Shown here: in pieces, positions 16,985 through 25,938 of the stretch | Numbering within the stretch: position 1 is the first letter of the stretch | Layout: each line of letters starts with the position of its first letter | DNA from: Okibacterium fritillariae | GTDB taxonomy: Bacteria; Actinomycetota; Actinomycetes; Actinomycetales; Microbacteriaceae | NCBI RefSeq assembly: GCF_900167575.1 | Contig: NZ_FUZP01000003.1 | Location: 186,001 to 250,000 of the forward strand | Reading direction: 5' to 3' | DNA: 64,000 bases | Position numbers and translations under genes: made by a program | Notes under the pieces: model-generated | Databases searched by the model: none | What the model was told of the DNA's origin: nothing | The model's input: the letters and a program-made list of their open reading frames with translations, nothing else

Positions 16985-18250
16985 ATGCCACTCGATCCCT
17001 ATTTCGACGAGATGCTGCGCGCCAAGCGCGTCGACACGTTCGCGGGGGTGCGCGCGCAGATCGTCGACGTGGTGCGCGACATCCTGCCCTTCGCGGTTCC
17101 CCCGGCACCCTCCGGCCCCACGCCCCCGTCGGCCTCTGCCACGTTCCTTTTCGGGGCCGACAGCGTCGGCAACCCGAGCGCACCCCCGAAGGGCAGCAAA
17201 GCTGCGGCTCCCTCGACGCCCACCGGGGCCCCGGCCGTCGCACCCATCGACCGAGACGCCCAGCGCGCCCGCGACCGCGAGAAGAAGGCCCTGCACAAGA
17301 CGGCCGCGTGGAAGTACCGCAACGCGCAGAAATGGGACACCAAGCTCTATAACAAGGTCGGCTGGCCCGCCCCCGAGCTCGCCTCCGACGACCACACCGT
17401 CGTCGTGCCGGGCTACCCCGACGTGCGCGTGCGCATCTACCGACCGGATGACGCAGCCCCCCGCATCCCCGCCGTCATCACGTTCTTCGGCGGCTCGTTC
17501 CAGTTGGGCGGCATCGACTGGACGAGTGTGGACGCCTCTTACCGCCTGCGCACCCGCGATTCCGGCGTCGCCCACGTGGCCGTCGACTACTCCCGCGCCC
17601 CCGAGTGGCGCTACCCCACGCCCGTCGAGCAGGGTTATGCCACGCTCGCCTGGCTGGTCGAGAACGCCGACGAGCTGGGCATCGACGCCGCACGCATCGC
17701 CCTGAACGGCACCTCGGCCGGGGGCAACATCGCCGCGGCGACGGCCCTCATGAACCACGATCGGATGGCGCATCCGCTCGCCCTGCAGCTGCTCGAGGTG
17801 CCCGTCACCGATCTCACGGGCAGCCACATCGACCTGGCGCCTATCCGCGCCATGGGCATCCCCACGTTCCTCGCCCGCCGCGAGCTGACTTCGGTTCCCC
17901 AGACGTACCTCGGCGACCGCTCGCGCGACCGCGAACGCTATGCCTCTCCCCTGTTGGCGGATGATCTGAGCGGGCTGCCGCCGGCCTACGTCTTCACCTC
18001 GGAGTTCGACGCCCTGCGCGCCGACGGCCAGGCCTATGCCGCGGCGCTGCGACGCGCCGGGGTCGAGGCGCACGCCGTGCAGTATCAGGGCGCCAACCAC
18101 GAGGCAGCCATGTTCACGGCCGTCGTGCCGCTCGCGCGCCGCTGGCACCACGACGCCGTCGCGGTGCTGCGCACCCTGCATAGCTCCCACCGGGGTGAGG
18201 CCCATCCGCTGAGCGCCGTCGAACAGAGCAGAGATGCATTGCCGAGTTAG
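16985..18250 (+). CDS. Alpha/beta hydrolase, hormone-sensitive-lipase-like
   Basis: A 421-residue protein: an N-terminal region of about 130 residues with a Pro/Ala/Ser-rich linker, then an HSL-type alpha/beta hydrolase domain. The nucleophile is in NGTSAGGN, the acid in SEFDALRADG and the histidine in GANHEAAMF. The oxyanion motif HGGG is altered: the sequence reads FFGGSF, so the His is lost. Substrate unknown, likely a short-chain ester. ATG 16985 is chosen over 16979 because GGAAGG lies 6 nt before it. Confidence 0.82.
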   Translation: MPLDPYFDEMLRAKRVDTFAGVRAQIVDVVRDILPFAVPPAPSGPTPPSASATFLFGADSVGNPSAPPKGSKAAAPSTPTGAPAVAPIDRDAQRARDREKKALHKTAAWKYRNAQKWDTKLYNKVGWPAPELASDDHTVVVPGYPDVRVRIYRPDDAAPRIPAVITFFGGSFQLGGIDWTSVDASYRLRTRDSGVAHVAVDYSRAPEWRYPTPVEQGYATLAWLVENADELGIDAARIALNGTSAGGNIAAATALMNHDRMAHPLALQLLEVPVTDLTGSHIDLAPIRAMGIPTFLARRELTSVPQTYLGDRSRDRERYASPLLADDLSGLPPAYVFTSEFDALRADGQAYAAALRRAGVEAHAVQYQGANHEAAMFTAVVPLARRWHHDAVAVLRTLHSSHRGEAHPLSAVEQSRDALPS

Positions 18251-18281
18251 GTAGCCCTCATTTGCATAGGGCGTCTGGTAA

Positions 18282-18294
18282 CTAGATCGTCTAG
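18282..18294. promoter_or_regulatory. CTAG palindrome upstream of marR
   Basis: CTAGA, 3 nt, TCTAG: a perfect inverted repeat that overlaps the probable -10 box (TAGGGT, 18292-18297) of the MarR-type gene. It is probably an autoregulatory operator. Related CTAG palindromes lie upstream of the next two genes. Confidence 0.5.
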
Positions 18295-18297
18295 GGT
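18292..18297 (+). promoter_or_regulatory. Candidate -10 box of leaderless marR-type gene
   Basis: TAGGGT ends 6 nt before the ATG at 18304, and no Shine-Dalgarno is present. The box overlaps the CTAG palindrome. Confidence 0.35.
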
Positions 18298-18303
18298 TGA
18301 AGC

Positions 18304-18801
18304 ATGCGGCGAGAACAGACACGCGAGTCGACGGGGTATTGGTACTCCGACGATGATGCGAGCCCTCGTGGCGTCGATGTTCTCAACGCATTGCGACTCT
18401 ACCGCGCCTCCGAGAGCGCTCTCCGCCGCCGCACGCGATCAGCCATGGGCATGGGCGAGACCGACCTCGTGGCTGTGCAATACCTCCTGCAGCAGCAGCG
18501 CGCCGGCAAAACGGTCAGCCCGAAAGAGCTGGCTGCGCACCTGAATATCTCGTCGGCCAGCACGACGATCTTGATCGACCGCCTGGCCAAGTCGGGGCAC
18601 GTTGAGCGCGTACCGCACCCCACCGATCGCCGCGCGCTCATCATCGTGCCCACCGTCGAATCAGACAGCGAGGTGCGGGCCACCCTCGGCACGATGCATA
18701 CGCGCCTCATCGAGGTCGCCGACTCGCTTGCCCCGCAGGATGCCGTCACCGTCATGCGCTTTTTGGAAGATATGCGCGCCGCCATCGACTCGGTCGAATA
18801 G
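18304..18801 (+). CDS. MarR-family transcriptional regulator
   Basis: The 165-residue protein has a winged helix typical of MarR: helices around VSPKELAAHLNIS, recognition helix SASTTILIDRLAKSG, and the wing HVERVPHPTDRRALIIVPT with the conserved Asp-Arg-Arg. MarR proteins are dimers that usually repress their own and adjacent genes and respond to small ligands. CTAG palindromes occur in its own promoter and before the next two genes, so these small-protein genes are candidate targets. Confidence 0.9.
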   Translation: MRREQTRESTGYWYSDDDASPRGVDVLNALRLYRASESALRRRTRSAMGMGETDLVAVQYLLQQQRAGKTVSPKELAAHLNISSASTTILIDRLAKSGHVERVPHPTDRRALIIVPTVESDSEVRATLGTMHTRLIEVADSLAPQDAVTVMRFLEDMRAAIDSVE

Positions 18802-18892
18802 CGCCTCCACCAGCGCATTCCTCCGCACGCGCCGGAGAAGCCCAGGTTTCCGGAAGGTGAACTTTCCCTTCATCGTTGCGCCGCCGAGTATT

Positions 18893-18911
18893 TAGCTAGG
18901 TAGACTAGCTA
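18893..18911. promoter_or_regulatory. TAGCTAG palindrome upstream of the DUF7882-type gene
   Basis: TAGCTAG (18893-18899) and CTAGCTA (18905-18911) form a perfect 7-bp inverted repeat with a 5-nt spacer, 48 bp before the ATG at 18960. A further CTAG follows at 18912-18915. CTAG is normally rare in bacterial genomes, so this density suggests a protein-binding site, plausibly for the upstream MarR protein. Confidence 0.5.
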
Positions 18912-18959
18912 CTAGACGCTCGGAGAACTCGGCGCCTCACATTCTGAAGGAGAACGACC

Positions 18960-19397
18960 ATGGGAACACTCATTTACGGCGCGGATGGCTCCAACATCAC
19001 CTTCGAAGATCGCCTGCTCGCCCACCTGCAGATCGCCATCATCACCAAGTTGCGTCGCAATGAGCCGCACACGTTGTCGTGGGAGACCCCGTCCTATGAG
19101 GGCAGCGGCCGCTCCACCGTCTGGCTGCACCCCGCCGTGCCCATCCAGTTCAAGTTCTCGGGCAGCAAGAAGCCCGCCATCAACCGCATCTGGGTCGAGC
19201 AGCTGCTGCACAGCGCCAACAGCACGGGCGGCCTCCAGGTCATCCCCGAGCCCCGCCCGACCAACACCGTCGAGGGTTCGGAGCAGAGCCCGGGTGCCAC
19301 CCAGGCGACGATCCCGGCCGCCCGACTGACGCGCACGACCGCGTCGCCCACCGCCGCGCCTGCCGCCCGCCGCACCCGCGCGACGATCACCGCGTAG
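18960..19397 (+). CDS. DUF7882-type small protein with disordered tail (145 aa)
   Basis: The first 100 residues are a paralogue of the 4198-4497 product: MGTLIYG, RLLAHLQIAI, KLRRNEP, LSW, TVWLHP, W.EQLL and GGLQ. A 45-residue Thr/Ala/Pro/Arg tail follows (RLTRTTASPTAAP and basic residues), absent from the shorter paralogue. It has a strong Shine-Dalgarno (AAGGAGAA) and the TAGCTAG palindrome upstream. The function of this family is not known to me; the basic tail could bind nucleic acid or the envelope. Confidence 0.75.
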   Translation: MGTLIYGADGSNITFEDRLLAHLQIAIITKLRRNEPHTLSWETPSYEGSGRSTVWLHPAVPIQFKFSGSKKPAINRIWVEQLLHSANSTGGLQVIPEPRPTNTVEGSEQSPGATQATIPAARLTRTTASPTAAPAARRTRATITA

Positions 19398-19528
19398 CGA
19401 CATCCGACCACGAGGTCGATGCGGGCGTGACACGCCCCTCACCTCGGCCCTCTTCATATTTCCGCACGACCGATCGACCGAGCCCCGTGCTCGGTTTGTT
19501 CGGTTAACGAGCAAAAAAGCAGAATGAT

Positions 19529-19538
19529 CAGCTAGCTG
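19529..19538. promoter_or_regulatory. CAGCTAGCTG palindrome
   Basis: A perfect 10-bp palindrome, 26 bp before the ATG at 19565. Its AGCTAGCT core resembles the repeat upstream of the previous gene, so the same regulator may bind both. Confidence 0.4.
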
Positions 19539-19564
19539 TCACTAACGGCAGTAACCTCGAAGTG

Positions 19565-19828
19565 ATGGATACTTTTGACGACGAGCAACTCGAAGTAGGC
19601 GACACGCGCACGATCGACGTGGGCGGCATCGAAACGCACATCAGCCGTGTCTCGGCCAGCCGCTGGACCGTCATCGAAGAACCCGGCTCGGCCCTCGCCG
19701 GCTGGATCAAGCGCTCCTGGGATGCCGACGCCGTCAGCTGGGAGGCCCACTCGGTGCGCGTTCCCACACCGTTCGAGTCCCAGTCGTTCACCGACGGCGT
19801 GCGCTTCATCGTCGAGGCCGGCCGCTAG
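19565..19828 (+). CDS. Small protein of unknown function (87 aa)
   Basis: A compact acidic protein with no membrane helix. It starts MDTFDDEQLEVGDTRTIDVGG and contains WTVIEEPGS, GWIKRSW and SWEAHSVRVP, followed by FTDGVRFIVEAGR. The tryptophans and beta-rich pattern suggest a small folded domain. The ATG at 19565 is preferred over the GTG one codon earlier. It lies in the MarR/DUF7882-type neighbourhood with its own CTAG palindrome upstream. No family is recognised. Confidence 0.65.
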   Translation: MDTFDDEQLEVGDTRTIDVGGIETHISRVSASRWTVIEEPGSALAGWIKRSWDADAVSWEAHSVRVPTPFESQSFTDGVRFIVEAGR

Positions 19829-20003
19829 ACACAGCGCGTCACCGCCGTCTGCGCCTGCGAATCTCGCGCAAGGGGTTGTCGTTCCCGCTTCTCCCGGGTG
19901 AAATAGCCACAGACCGACGACGATGTCGGTTCCCGCATCCCTTTGCGGCAGCCCGTCGACCCACCCGAACGCGAGTCGACCTCAACGATCACAGGAGATC
20001 GTC

Positions 20004-21629
20004 ATGAGCGCACCGATCCCGACCGAGCGACCGCGCGGCCGCCACGCCGCCCCCACCCCCGCCGACGACTTCCTCATCCCCGACGCCTCGATCTACGACG
20101 TGCTGTTCGGCGACCTCACCGACGACGAGCTCCGGGCGACGGCGATCATCGACGGTCCCTCGGGTGCCGAGACGAGCTACGGGCAGCTGGTGCGTCAGAT
20201 CGATCTGACGGCCGGCGCACTGGCGGCACGCGGCATCCGGGTCGGCAGCGTCGTGGGCGTGCTGTGCCCCAACGTGCCTGTGTTCGCCACGGTGTTCCAC
20301 GGCATCCTGCGGGCGGGCGCCACGGCCACCACTATCAACTCGCTCTACACCGCGCGCGAGGTCGCCAACCAGCTGCGAGATGCCGACGCCCACTGGCTCT
20401 TCACCGTCTCGGCCCTGCTGCCGCACGCCGCCGAGGCCGCCGTGGAGGTGGGCATCCCCAAGGCGCAGGTCATCGTCATCGACGGCGCCGACGGGCACAT
20501 CTCGCTCGCCGACCTGCTCGCCGAGGGACGCGAGGCGCCCGACGTGCAGTTCGACCCGGCCGAACACCTGGCCGTGCTGCCCTACTCGTCGGGCACGACC
20601 GGCAAGCCCAAGGGCGTCATGCTCACACACCGCAACCTGGTCGCCAACATCCTGCAATCGCAGAGCCACATCAGCCTCGGGCGCGACGACCGGGTGCTCG
20701 CCGTGCTGCCGTTCTTCCACATCTACGGCATGACGGTGTTGCTGAACTACGCCCTGTTGCAGCGCGCGTCGCTCGTGACGGTGCCCAAGTTCGACCTGCC
20801 CGAGTTCCTGCGCATCGTGCAAGACACGACGTGCACGTGGGTGTTCGTGGCGCCTCCCATCGCGGTGGCATTGGCGAAGCATCCGCTCGTCAACCAATTC
20901 GACCTGTCGAGCGTGCAGGTGATCTTCTCCGGCGCGGCCCCGCTCGACGGCGCCCTCGCCCGCAGCGTGCAGGACCGCCTCGACTGCATCGTCTGCCAGG
21001 GCTACGGCATGACCGAGACCAGCCCCGTGACACACGCCGTTCCCACCGACCGCACCGACATCGACCGCAGCGCCATCGGGCTCCCCCTCTCCGCCACCGA
21101 AGCCCGCCTCGTCGACCCCGAAACCGGTGCGGATGTCGCCGCCACCGATCCGGGCCCGTCGACGCCCGGCGAGCTGCTCATTCGCGGGCCCCAGGTGATG
21201 AAGGGGTATCTCAACAACCCCGAGGCGACGAGCGCCGCCCTCGACGCGGACGGCTGGTTGCACACGGGCGACATCGCGACGGTGGACGAGCAGGGTGTCT
21301 ACACGATCGTGGATCGGCTGAAGGAGCTCATCAAGTACAAGGGCTATCAGGTGGCGCCGGCCGTGCTCGAGGCCGTGCTGCTCAGTCATCCGCAGATCGC
21401 CGACGCGGCCGTGATCGGCGCGCTCGATGACGACGGGCAGGAGATTCCGAAGGCCTTCGTCGTGAGACAGCCGGATGCGGCGCTCACCGACTCCGACGTC
21501 ATGGACTTCGTGGCCGCCAACGTGGCACCGCACGAGAAGGTGCGCCGCGTCGAATTCATCGACGTCATCCCCAAATCCACCTCGGGCAAAATCCTCCGCA
21601 AGGACCTGCGGGCGGGTGGCGGGCACTGA
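20004..21629 (+). CDS. AMP-forming acyl-CoA ligase, 4-coumarate:CoA ligase-like
   Basis: A 541-residue ANL-superfamily enzyme. Motifs in order: LPYSSGTTGKPKGVMLTHRN (P-loop), YGMTETSP, GWLHTGDIATVDEQG, KELIKYKGYQVAP and the catalytic lysine in KSTSGKILRKDLR. It adenylates a carboxylic acid and forms the CoA thioester; similarity to 4-coumarate ligases suggests an aromatic or medium-chain acid. ATG 20004 has AGGAGA 5 nt upstream. It stands alone; no polyketide or beta-oxidation genes are beside it. Confidence 0.88.
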   Translation: MSAPIPTERPRGRHAAPTPADDFLIPDASIYDVLFGDLTDDELRATAIIDGPSGAETSYGQLVRQIDLTAGALAARGIRVGSVVGVLCPNVPVFATVFHGILRAGATATTINSLYTAREVANQLRDADAHWLFTVSALLPHAAEAAVEVGIPKAQVIVIDGADGHISLADLLAEGREAPDVQFDPAEHLAVLPYSSGTTGKPKGVMLTHRNLVANILQSQSHISLGRDDRVLAVLPFFHIYGMTVLLNYALLQRASLVTVPKFDLPEFLRIVQDTTCTWVFVAPPIAVALAKHPLVNQFDLSSVQVIFSGAAPLDGALARSVQDRLDCIVCQGYGMTETSPVTHAVPTDRTDIDRSAIGLPLSATEARLVDPETGADVAATDPGPSTPGELLIRGPQVMKGYLNNPEATSAALDADGWLHTGDIATVDEQGVYTIVDRLKELIKYKGYQVAPAVLEAVLLSHPQIADAAVIGALDDDGQEIPKAFVVRQPDAALTDSDVMDFVAANVAPHEKVRRVEFIDVIPKSTSGKILRKDLRAGGGH

Positions 21630-21717
21630 GGCGCGCTGGATAAAACGGGGGACGGAGGCGCGGGGGTGCAGCGGGTAGACTGGGCGCATCCATCCCCCTG
21701 ACACCCGGGAGTCACAG

Positions 21718-21993
21718 GTGCCCACAATCGTCGTCGAGGTCATGCCCAAGGCCGAACTGCTCGACCCGCAAGGAAAAGCCGTCGCCGGCGCACTGCACCG
21801 GCTCGGCAAGAACGAGTTCACCGGTGTGCGCATCGGCAAGCGTTTCGAACTCACCGTCGAGGGCGAGGTGACCGAGGCCACGCTCGCCGAGGTGCGCGCC
21901 CTGGCCGACGACATGTTCAGCAACCAGGTGATCGAAGACGTGGTGAAGATCTACGTCGCCGAAGACGCCGTGGTCGCACCCGCGGGAGCCTAA
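21718..21993 (+). CDS. purS: Phosphoribosylformylglycinamidine synthase subunit PurS
   Basis: A 91-residue protein with the PurS pattern: [19 protein letters not shown], then VRIGKRFEL and a C-terminal helix [12 protein letters not shown]. PurS bridges PurQ and small PurL in the FGAM synthase complex of purine biosynthesis. It starts with GTG and is followed 4 nt later by purQ. A TAGACT box at 21676-21681 may be its -10. Confidence 0.95.
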   Translation: MPTIVVEVMPKAELLDPQGKAVAGALHRLGKNEFTGVRIGKRFELTVEGEVTEATLAEVRALADDMFSNQVIEDVVKIYVAEDAVVAPAGA

Positions 21994-21997
21994 CCCC

Positions 21998-22693
<696 letters not shown>

Positions 22694-22712
22694 CCCTCAC
22701 CGGATCAACCGC

Positions 22713-24008
22713 GTGACGACCGACACGCAGGTGCCGAGGCCGGCCGGCGGCCGCCCCGAGTGGGCGCGCCGGCTGACCGGCATCGAGGGGCTGCGTGGGC
22801 TGGCCGCCCTGGCCGTGCTCGTCTACCACGTGCAGCGCAACCTCAACCGGTCGAGCGCCGACGTGTGGCCGCTCGGCGAGGTCTCTTTTCTCAGCCACGG
22901 CCTCACGCTCTTCTTCACCCTGTCGGGCTTCCTGCTCTTCCGCCCGTTCGTGGCGGCGCTGCTCGACGGCCGCGAACACTTCGGCACGGCGCGCTACCTG
23001 CTCAACCGCGTCATCCGCATTTTCCCGGCCTACATCGTGGTGCTGCTGTTCTCGAGCATCGTGCTGCAGGTCGCCTATCTGCCGCGCCCGGTCGACGGCC
23101 AGAGCGCCGAGTTCGGGCGCCTCGATGCGGGCGACACGCTGCTCAACGCCGTGCTGCTGCAGGGCTACTTCCCCCGCACCGTGCGTTCGGGGCTCGAGGT
23201 CGCCTGGACCCTCGGCGTCGAGGTCGCGTTCTACGTGCTCATGCCGCTGCTCGCGTTCGGGGCGGCGTGGCTGGCGCGACGCTTCGTGCACCCGCTGGTG
23301 GGCAGCATCCTGCCGGCCGCGTTCTTCGCCGCACTGGGCATCGCCGGCAAGGTGTGGATGCTGTCGAGCGAGGTCGGCATGGACGGCTCAGAGAAGCTCA
23401 GCTTCGAGTGGGGCGCCAACTGGACCACCGTCGTGGCGCGCAGCATCCTCGTGCACGGCGACCTCTTCGCCTACGGCATGATCGCCGCCATCATCTTCAT
23501 CTATGCCGAGTCGGGGCGCATCTCGCTCAAGCGTCTCAACCGCTGGCGCTGGGCCGCGGCGCTCGTGGGCGTCGGCGCGCTCGTGCTCGCGACGACCGAT
23601 ATGACGGGGCCGTTCTCGTCGAGCCTCGTGGCGATCGCCTCGGCCGCCGTGCTGCTGCTTGCGGCGACACCACGGTCGGCGGGGCATCCGGGCTGGGCGG
23701 GTCGCCTGTTCAGTTCGCGTGGGCTCGGATGGTTCGGCCTCGTGTCCTTCAGCATCTACCTGTGGCATCTGCCCGTCATCCGGTTCATGCAGGTACACGG
23801 GCTGGCACTGCCCGACACACTGCCCGGGTTCGTCGGAAACCTCGCGATCGTGTTCGTCGTGACGATCGCGTTGTCGGCGCTCACGTACTACTTCGTCGAG
23901 GCGCAGGCGTTGAAGTTGAAGAAGCGCAAAACGCCCACGCCGAAACCGTCGTCGGCGGCCGACGGCGAGACGTCGGGGCTCGGCTCGGCCGACACCGGCC
24001 CGCGCTGA
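22713..24008 (+). CDS. Acyltransferase family 3 membrane protein
   Basis: The 431-residue protein has about ten membrane helices and the acyltransferase-3 (OafA/NolL/YrhL) signature near the start: GIEGLRGLAALAVLVYHVQ with the key His, and FFTLSGFLLFRPF. The last helix has SIYLWHLPVIRF. Such proteins acetylate or otherwise acylate cell-surface glycans. It follows purQ by 19 nt from a GTG start, so it may be co-transcribed with purSQ. The C-terminus is a polar Lys/Pro/Ser-rich tail. Confidence 0.87.
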   Translation: MTTDTQVPRPAGGRPEWARRLTGIEGLRGLAALAVLVYHVQRNLNRSSADVWPLGEVSFLSHGLTLFFTLSGFLLFRPFVAALLDGREHFGTARYLLNRVIRIFPAYIVVLLFSSIVLQVAYLPRPVDGQSAEFGRLDAGDTLLNAVLLQGYFPRTVRSGLEVAWTLGVEVAFYVLMPLLAFGAAWLARRFVHPLVGSILPAAFFAALGIAGKVWMLSSEVGMDGSEKLSFEWGANWTTVVARSILVHGDLFAYGMIAAIIFIYAESGRISLKRLNRWRWAAALVGVGALVLATTDMTGPFSSSLVAIASAAVLLLAATPRSAGHPGWAGRLFSSRGLGWFGLVSFSIYLWHLPVIRFMQVHGLALPDTLPGFVGNLAIVFVVTIALSALTYYFVEAQALKLKKRKTPTPKPSSAADGETSGLGSADTGPR

Positions 24009-24112
24009 CACCAGCTCCCCGCCCAGCCGTCGCCATCGGCGACCACGCCGCCGCCGCTGGCAGAGACGGCGCGTTCCGGCGGAGGGGTCAGATGCCGGTC
24101 ACCTGCGCGACG

Positions 24113-24118
24113 TAGAAT
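24113..24118 (+). promoter_or_regulatory. Candidate -10 box of leaderless YgiC-like gene
   Basis: TAGAAT ends 8 nt before the ATG at 24127, with no Shine-Dalgarno between; the transcript would start at about the start codon. Confidence 0.45.
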
Positions 24119-24126
24119 CGGCGGCT

Positions 24127-25338
24127 ATGCGGCGAATTCCTCAGACGCCCCGACCCGCGTGGCGTGAACGCTGCGACGAGGTGGGCTTCAGTTTCTACGA
24201 CCTCGAATCGGAGGGCGGCCGGCCGTATTGGAACGAGACGGCGGCCTACGCCTTCACACTGCCCGAGATCGAGCTGCTCGAGAGCGCCACGAAGGAGCTC
24301 TTCGACCGGTGCATGGATGCCGTCGAGCACATCGTCCGGCAGGGCCGCTTCGACGAGTTCGGCATCCCGGGTCGCTATCACGAGCTCGTGCGGGCCTCCT
24401 GGGACGACGACGACCCCACCGTCTACGGGCGCTTCGACCTGGCCTATGACGGCGGGAGCGGCGTGAAGTTGCTCGAATTCAACGCCGACACCCCGACATC
24501 CCTCGTGGAGAGTGCCGCCGCGCAGTGGCAGTGGCTCGACGACCTCAAGGCCGCGGGACAGCTGCCGGCCGGCACCGACCAGTTCAACGGGCTACACGAG
24601 TTGCTCATCGAGCAGTGGGAACACGTTCGGCAGGCGCGCTGGGGTCTCGCGCCGGGCGCGCTGCTGCACCTCGCCTCGCTGCACGACTCGGGTGACGGCG
24701 CGCTCATCGTCGAGGACTTCGACACGGTCGCCTACATGGCCGAGACCGTGAAGGCCGCGGGATTCGAACCGAAGCTCGTCTTCATGGAGGATCTGCGCTG
24801 GGATGTCGACAGCCAGCGTTTCCTCGACGGCGACGACGTCCCCGTCAAGCAGATCTTCAAGCTCTACCCCTGGGAGTGGATGATCACCGAGCAGTTCGGA
24901 GGATTCCTCACTGTCAGCCGCGGCACGACGCAGTGGGTCGAGCCCGCCTGGAAACTCTTGCTCAGCAACAAGCAGCTGCTCGTGGTGCTGTGGGAGCTGT
25001 TTCCCGACCATCCCAACCTGTTGCCCGCCTTCACCACGCCGGATGCGCTGGCCGGGCGTTCCTACGTGTCGAAGCCGCGGCTCGGGCGAGAAGGCGCGAA
25101 CGTGACGGTGTTCGGCGCCGATGGCGCGGTGGAAGCATCCGCGACCGGGGCTTATGGTGACGAAGGGTTCGTTCATCAGGAGCGCGCCGCCTTCGCGGAC
25201 CTGCCCGGCAAGACCGCCGTCATCGGCAGCTGGATCGTCGGCGAGACCCCTGCCGGCATCGACATGCGGGAGACGAGCGGGCCCATCACAGGCGACCTGG
25301 CCGAGTTCGTGCCGCACTACATCGAGGAGACCTCATGA
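24127..25338 (+). CDS. Glutathionylspermidine synthase-family protein (YgiC-like)
   Basis: A 403-residue ATP-grasp-like protein. It has KLLEFNADTPTSLVESAA (the substrate/ATP signature of the GSP synthase C-terminal domain), YPWEWM, and the conserved KPRLGREGANV and GSWIVGETPAGIDMRE near the end. It lacks the amidase half of true glutathionylspermidine synthase, as E. coli YgiC and YjfC do. It probably ligates a small amine or peptide at the expense of ATP; the substrate is unknown. Its stop overlaps the ATG of the next gene (ATGA), matching the ygiB/ygiC pairing in enterobacteria. Confidence 0.85.
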   Translation: MRRIPQTPRPAWRERCDEVGFSFYDLESEGGRPYWNETAAYAFTLPEIELLESATKELFDRCMDAVEHIVRQGRFDEFGIPGRYHELVRASWDDDDPTVYGRFDLAYDGGSGVKLLEFNADTPTSLVESAAAQWQWLDDLKAAGQLPAGTDQFNGLHELLIEQWEHVRQARWGLAPGALLHLASLHDSGDGALIVEDFDTVAYMAETVKAAGFEPKLVFMEDLRWDVDSQRFLDGDDVPVKQIFKLYPWEWMITEQFGGFLTVSRGTTQWVEPAWKLLLSNKQLLVVLWELFPDHPNLLPAFTTPDALAGRSYVSKPRLGREGANVTVFGADGAVEASATGAYGDEGFVHQERAAFADLPGKTAVIGSWIVGETPAGIDMRETSGPITGDLAEFVPHYIEETS

Positions 25339-25913
25339 GATCGGTTCCGTCATCCGGGCCGTCGTTGTCGGGAATCGCGCGCACCGAGCGGGCGCAGCGC
25401 GGGGTGGCCGTCGTGTCGATCGCGGGCGCCGTGCTGGCGCTGTCGGGCTGCGCGCCCACCGAAGAAGGCATCGTGCTGGAGGGTGCCGACGGCGAGAAAT
25501 ACGTCATGCCCGAGAACGCCGAGCGGCCCATGTACGACTCGAAAGAGGCGTGCATCGCCGATGTGACGGCGCAGATCCAGCAGCTCGAGAGCCAGGGCGA
25601 GACCATCGCCGACAGCCCCGAAGATCTGTGCGAATCCTCGGATGCCTACCCGCAGGGCCACTACGGCCACCTCTGGCTCGGCCCCATCCTGTTCGCGGGT
25701 TCGCGCTGGAACTCGCCCGCCGTCGCCGGCTGGGCCAACGTGCCGTCGGGCGGTTTCGCGGCGCCCGGCTCGAAACTGCAATCGGATGTCGTTAGCCCCG
25801 CCCCCGCCGGTGCGACCACCGGCCAGCGCGCGCCCCTCAAAGGCGGCTTCGGGTCGTCGGGCAAGTCGGGCTTCGGCTCGGCCGTGGGCGGCGGGTCGTC
25901 GGTCGGCGGCTGA
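25335..25913 (+). CDS. YgiB-like lipoprotein (DUF1190-type)
   Basis: A 192-residue exported protein. After 35 N-terminal residues a hydrophobic stretch ends in LALSGCAP, a lipobox-like site, so it is probably a lipoprotein. The mature part has the two-Cys region (KEACIADV and EDLCESS), LGPILFAG, and a Gly/Ser-rich C-terminus ending GGGSSVGG. Features and its 4-bp overlap with the YgiC-like gene fit the YgiB/DUF1190 group. Function is unknown; the pair probably acts at the envelope. Confidence 0.7.
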   Translation: MRSVPSSGPSLSGIARTERAQRGVAVVSIAGAVLALSGCAPTEEGIVLEGADGEKYVMPENAERPMYDSKEACIADVTAQIQQLESQGETIADSPEDLCESSDAYPQGHYGHLWLGPILFAGSRWNSPAVAGWANVPSGGFAAPGSKLQSDVVSPAPAGATTGQRAPLKGGFGSSGKSGFGSAVGGGSSVGG

Positions 25914-25938
25914 GAGCTGTTCGGCCGGGCCTGCTCGC

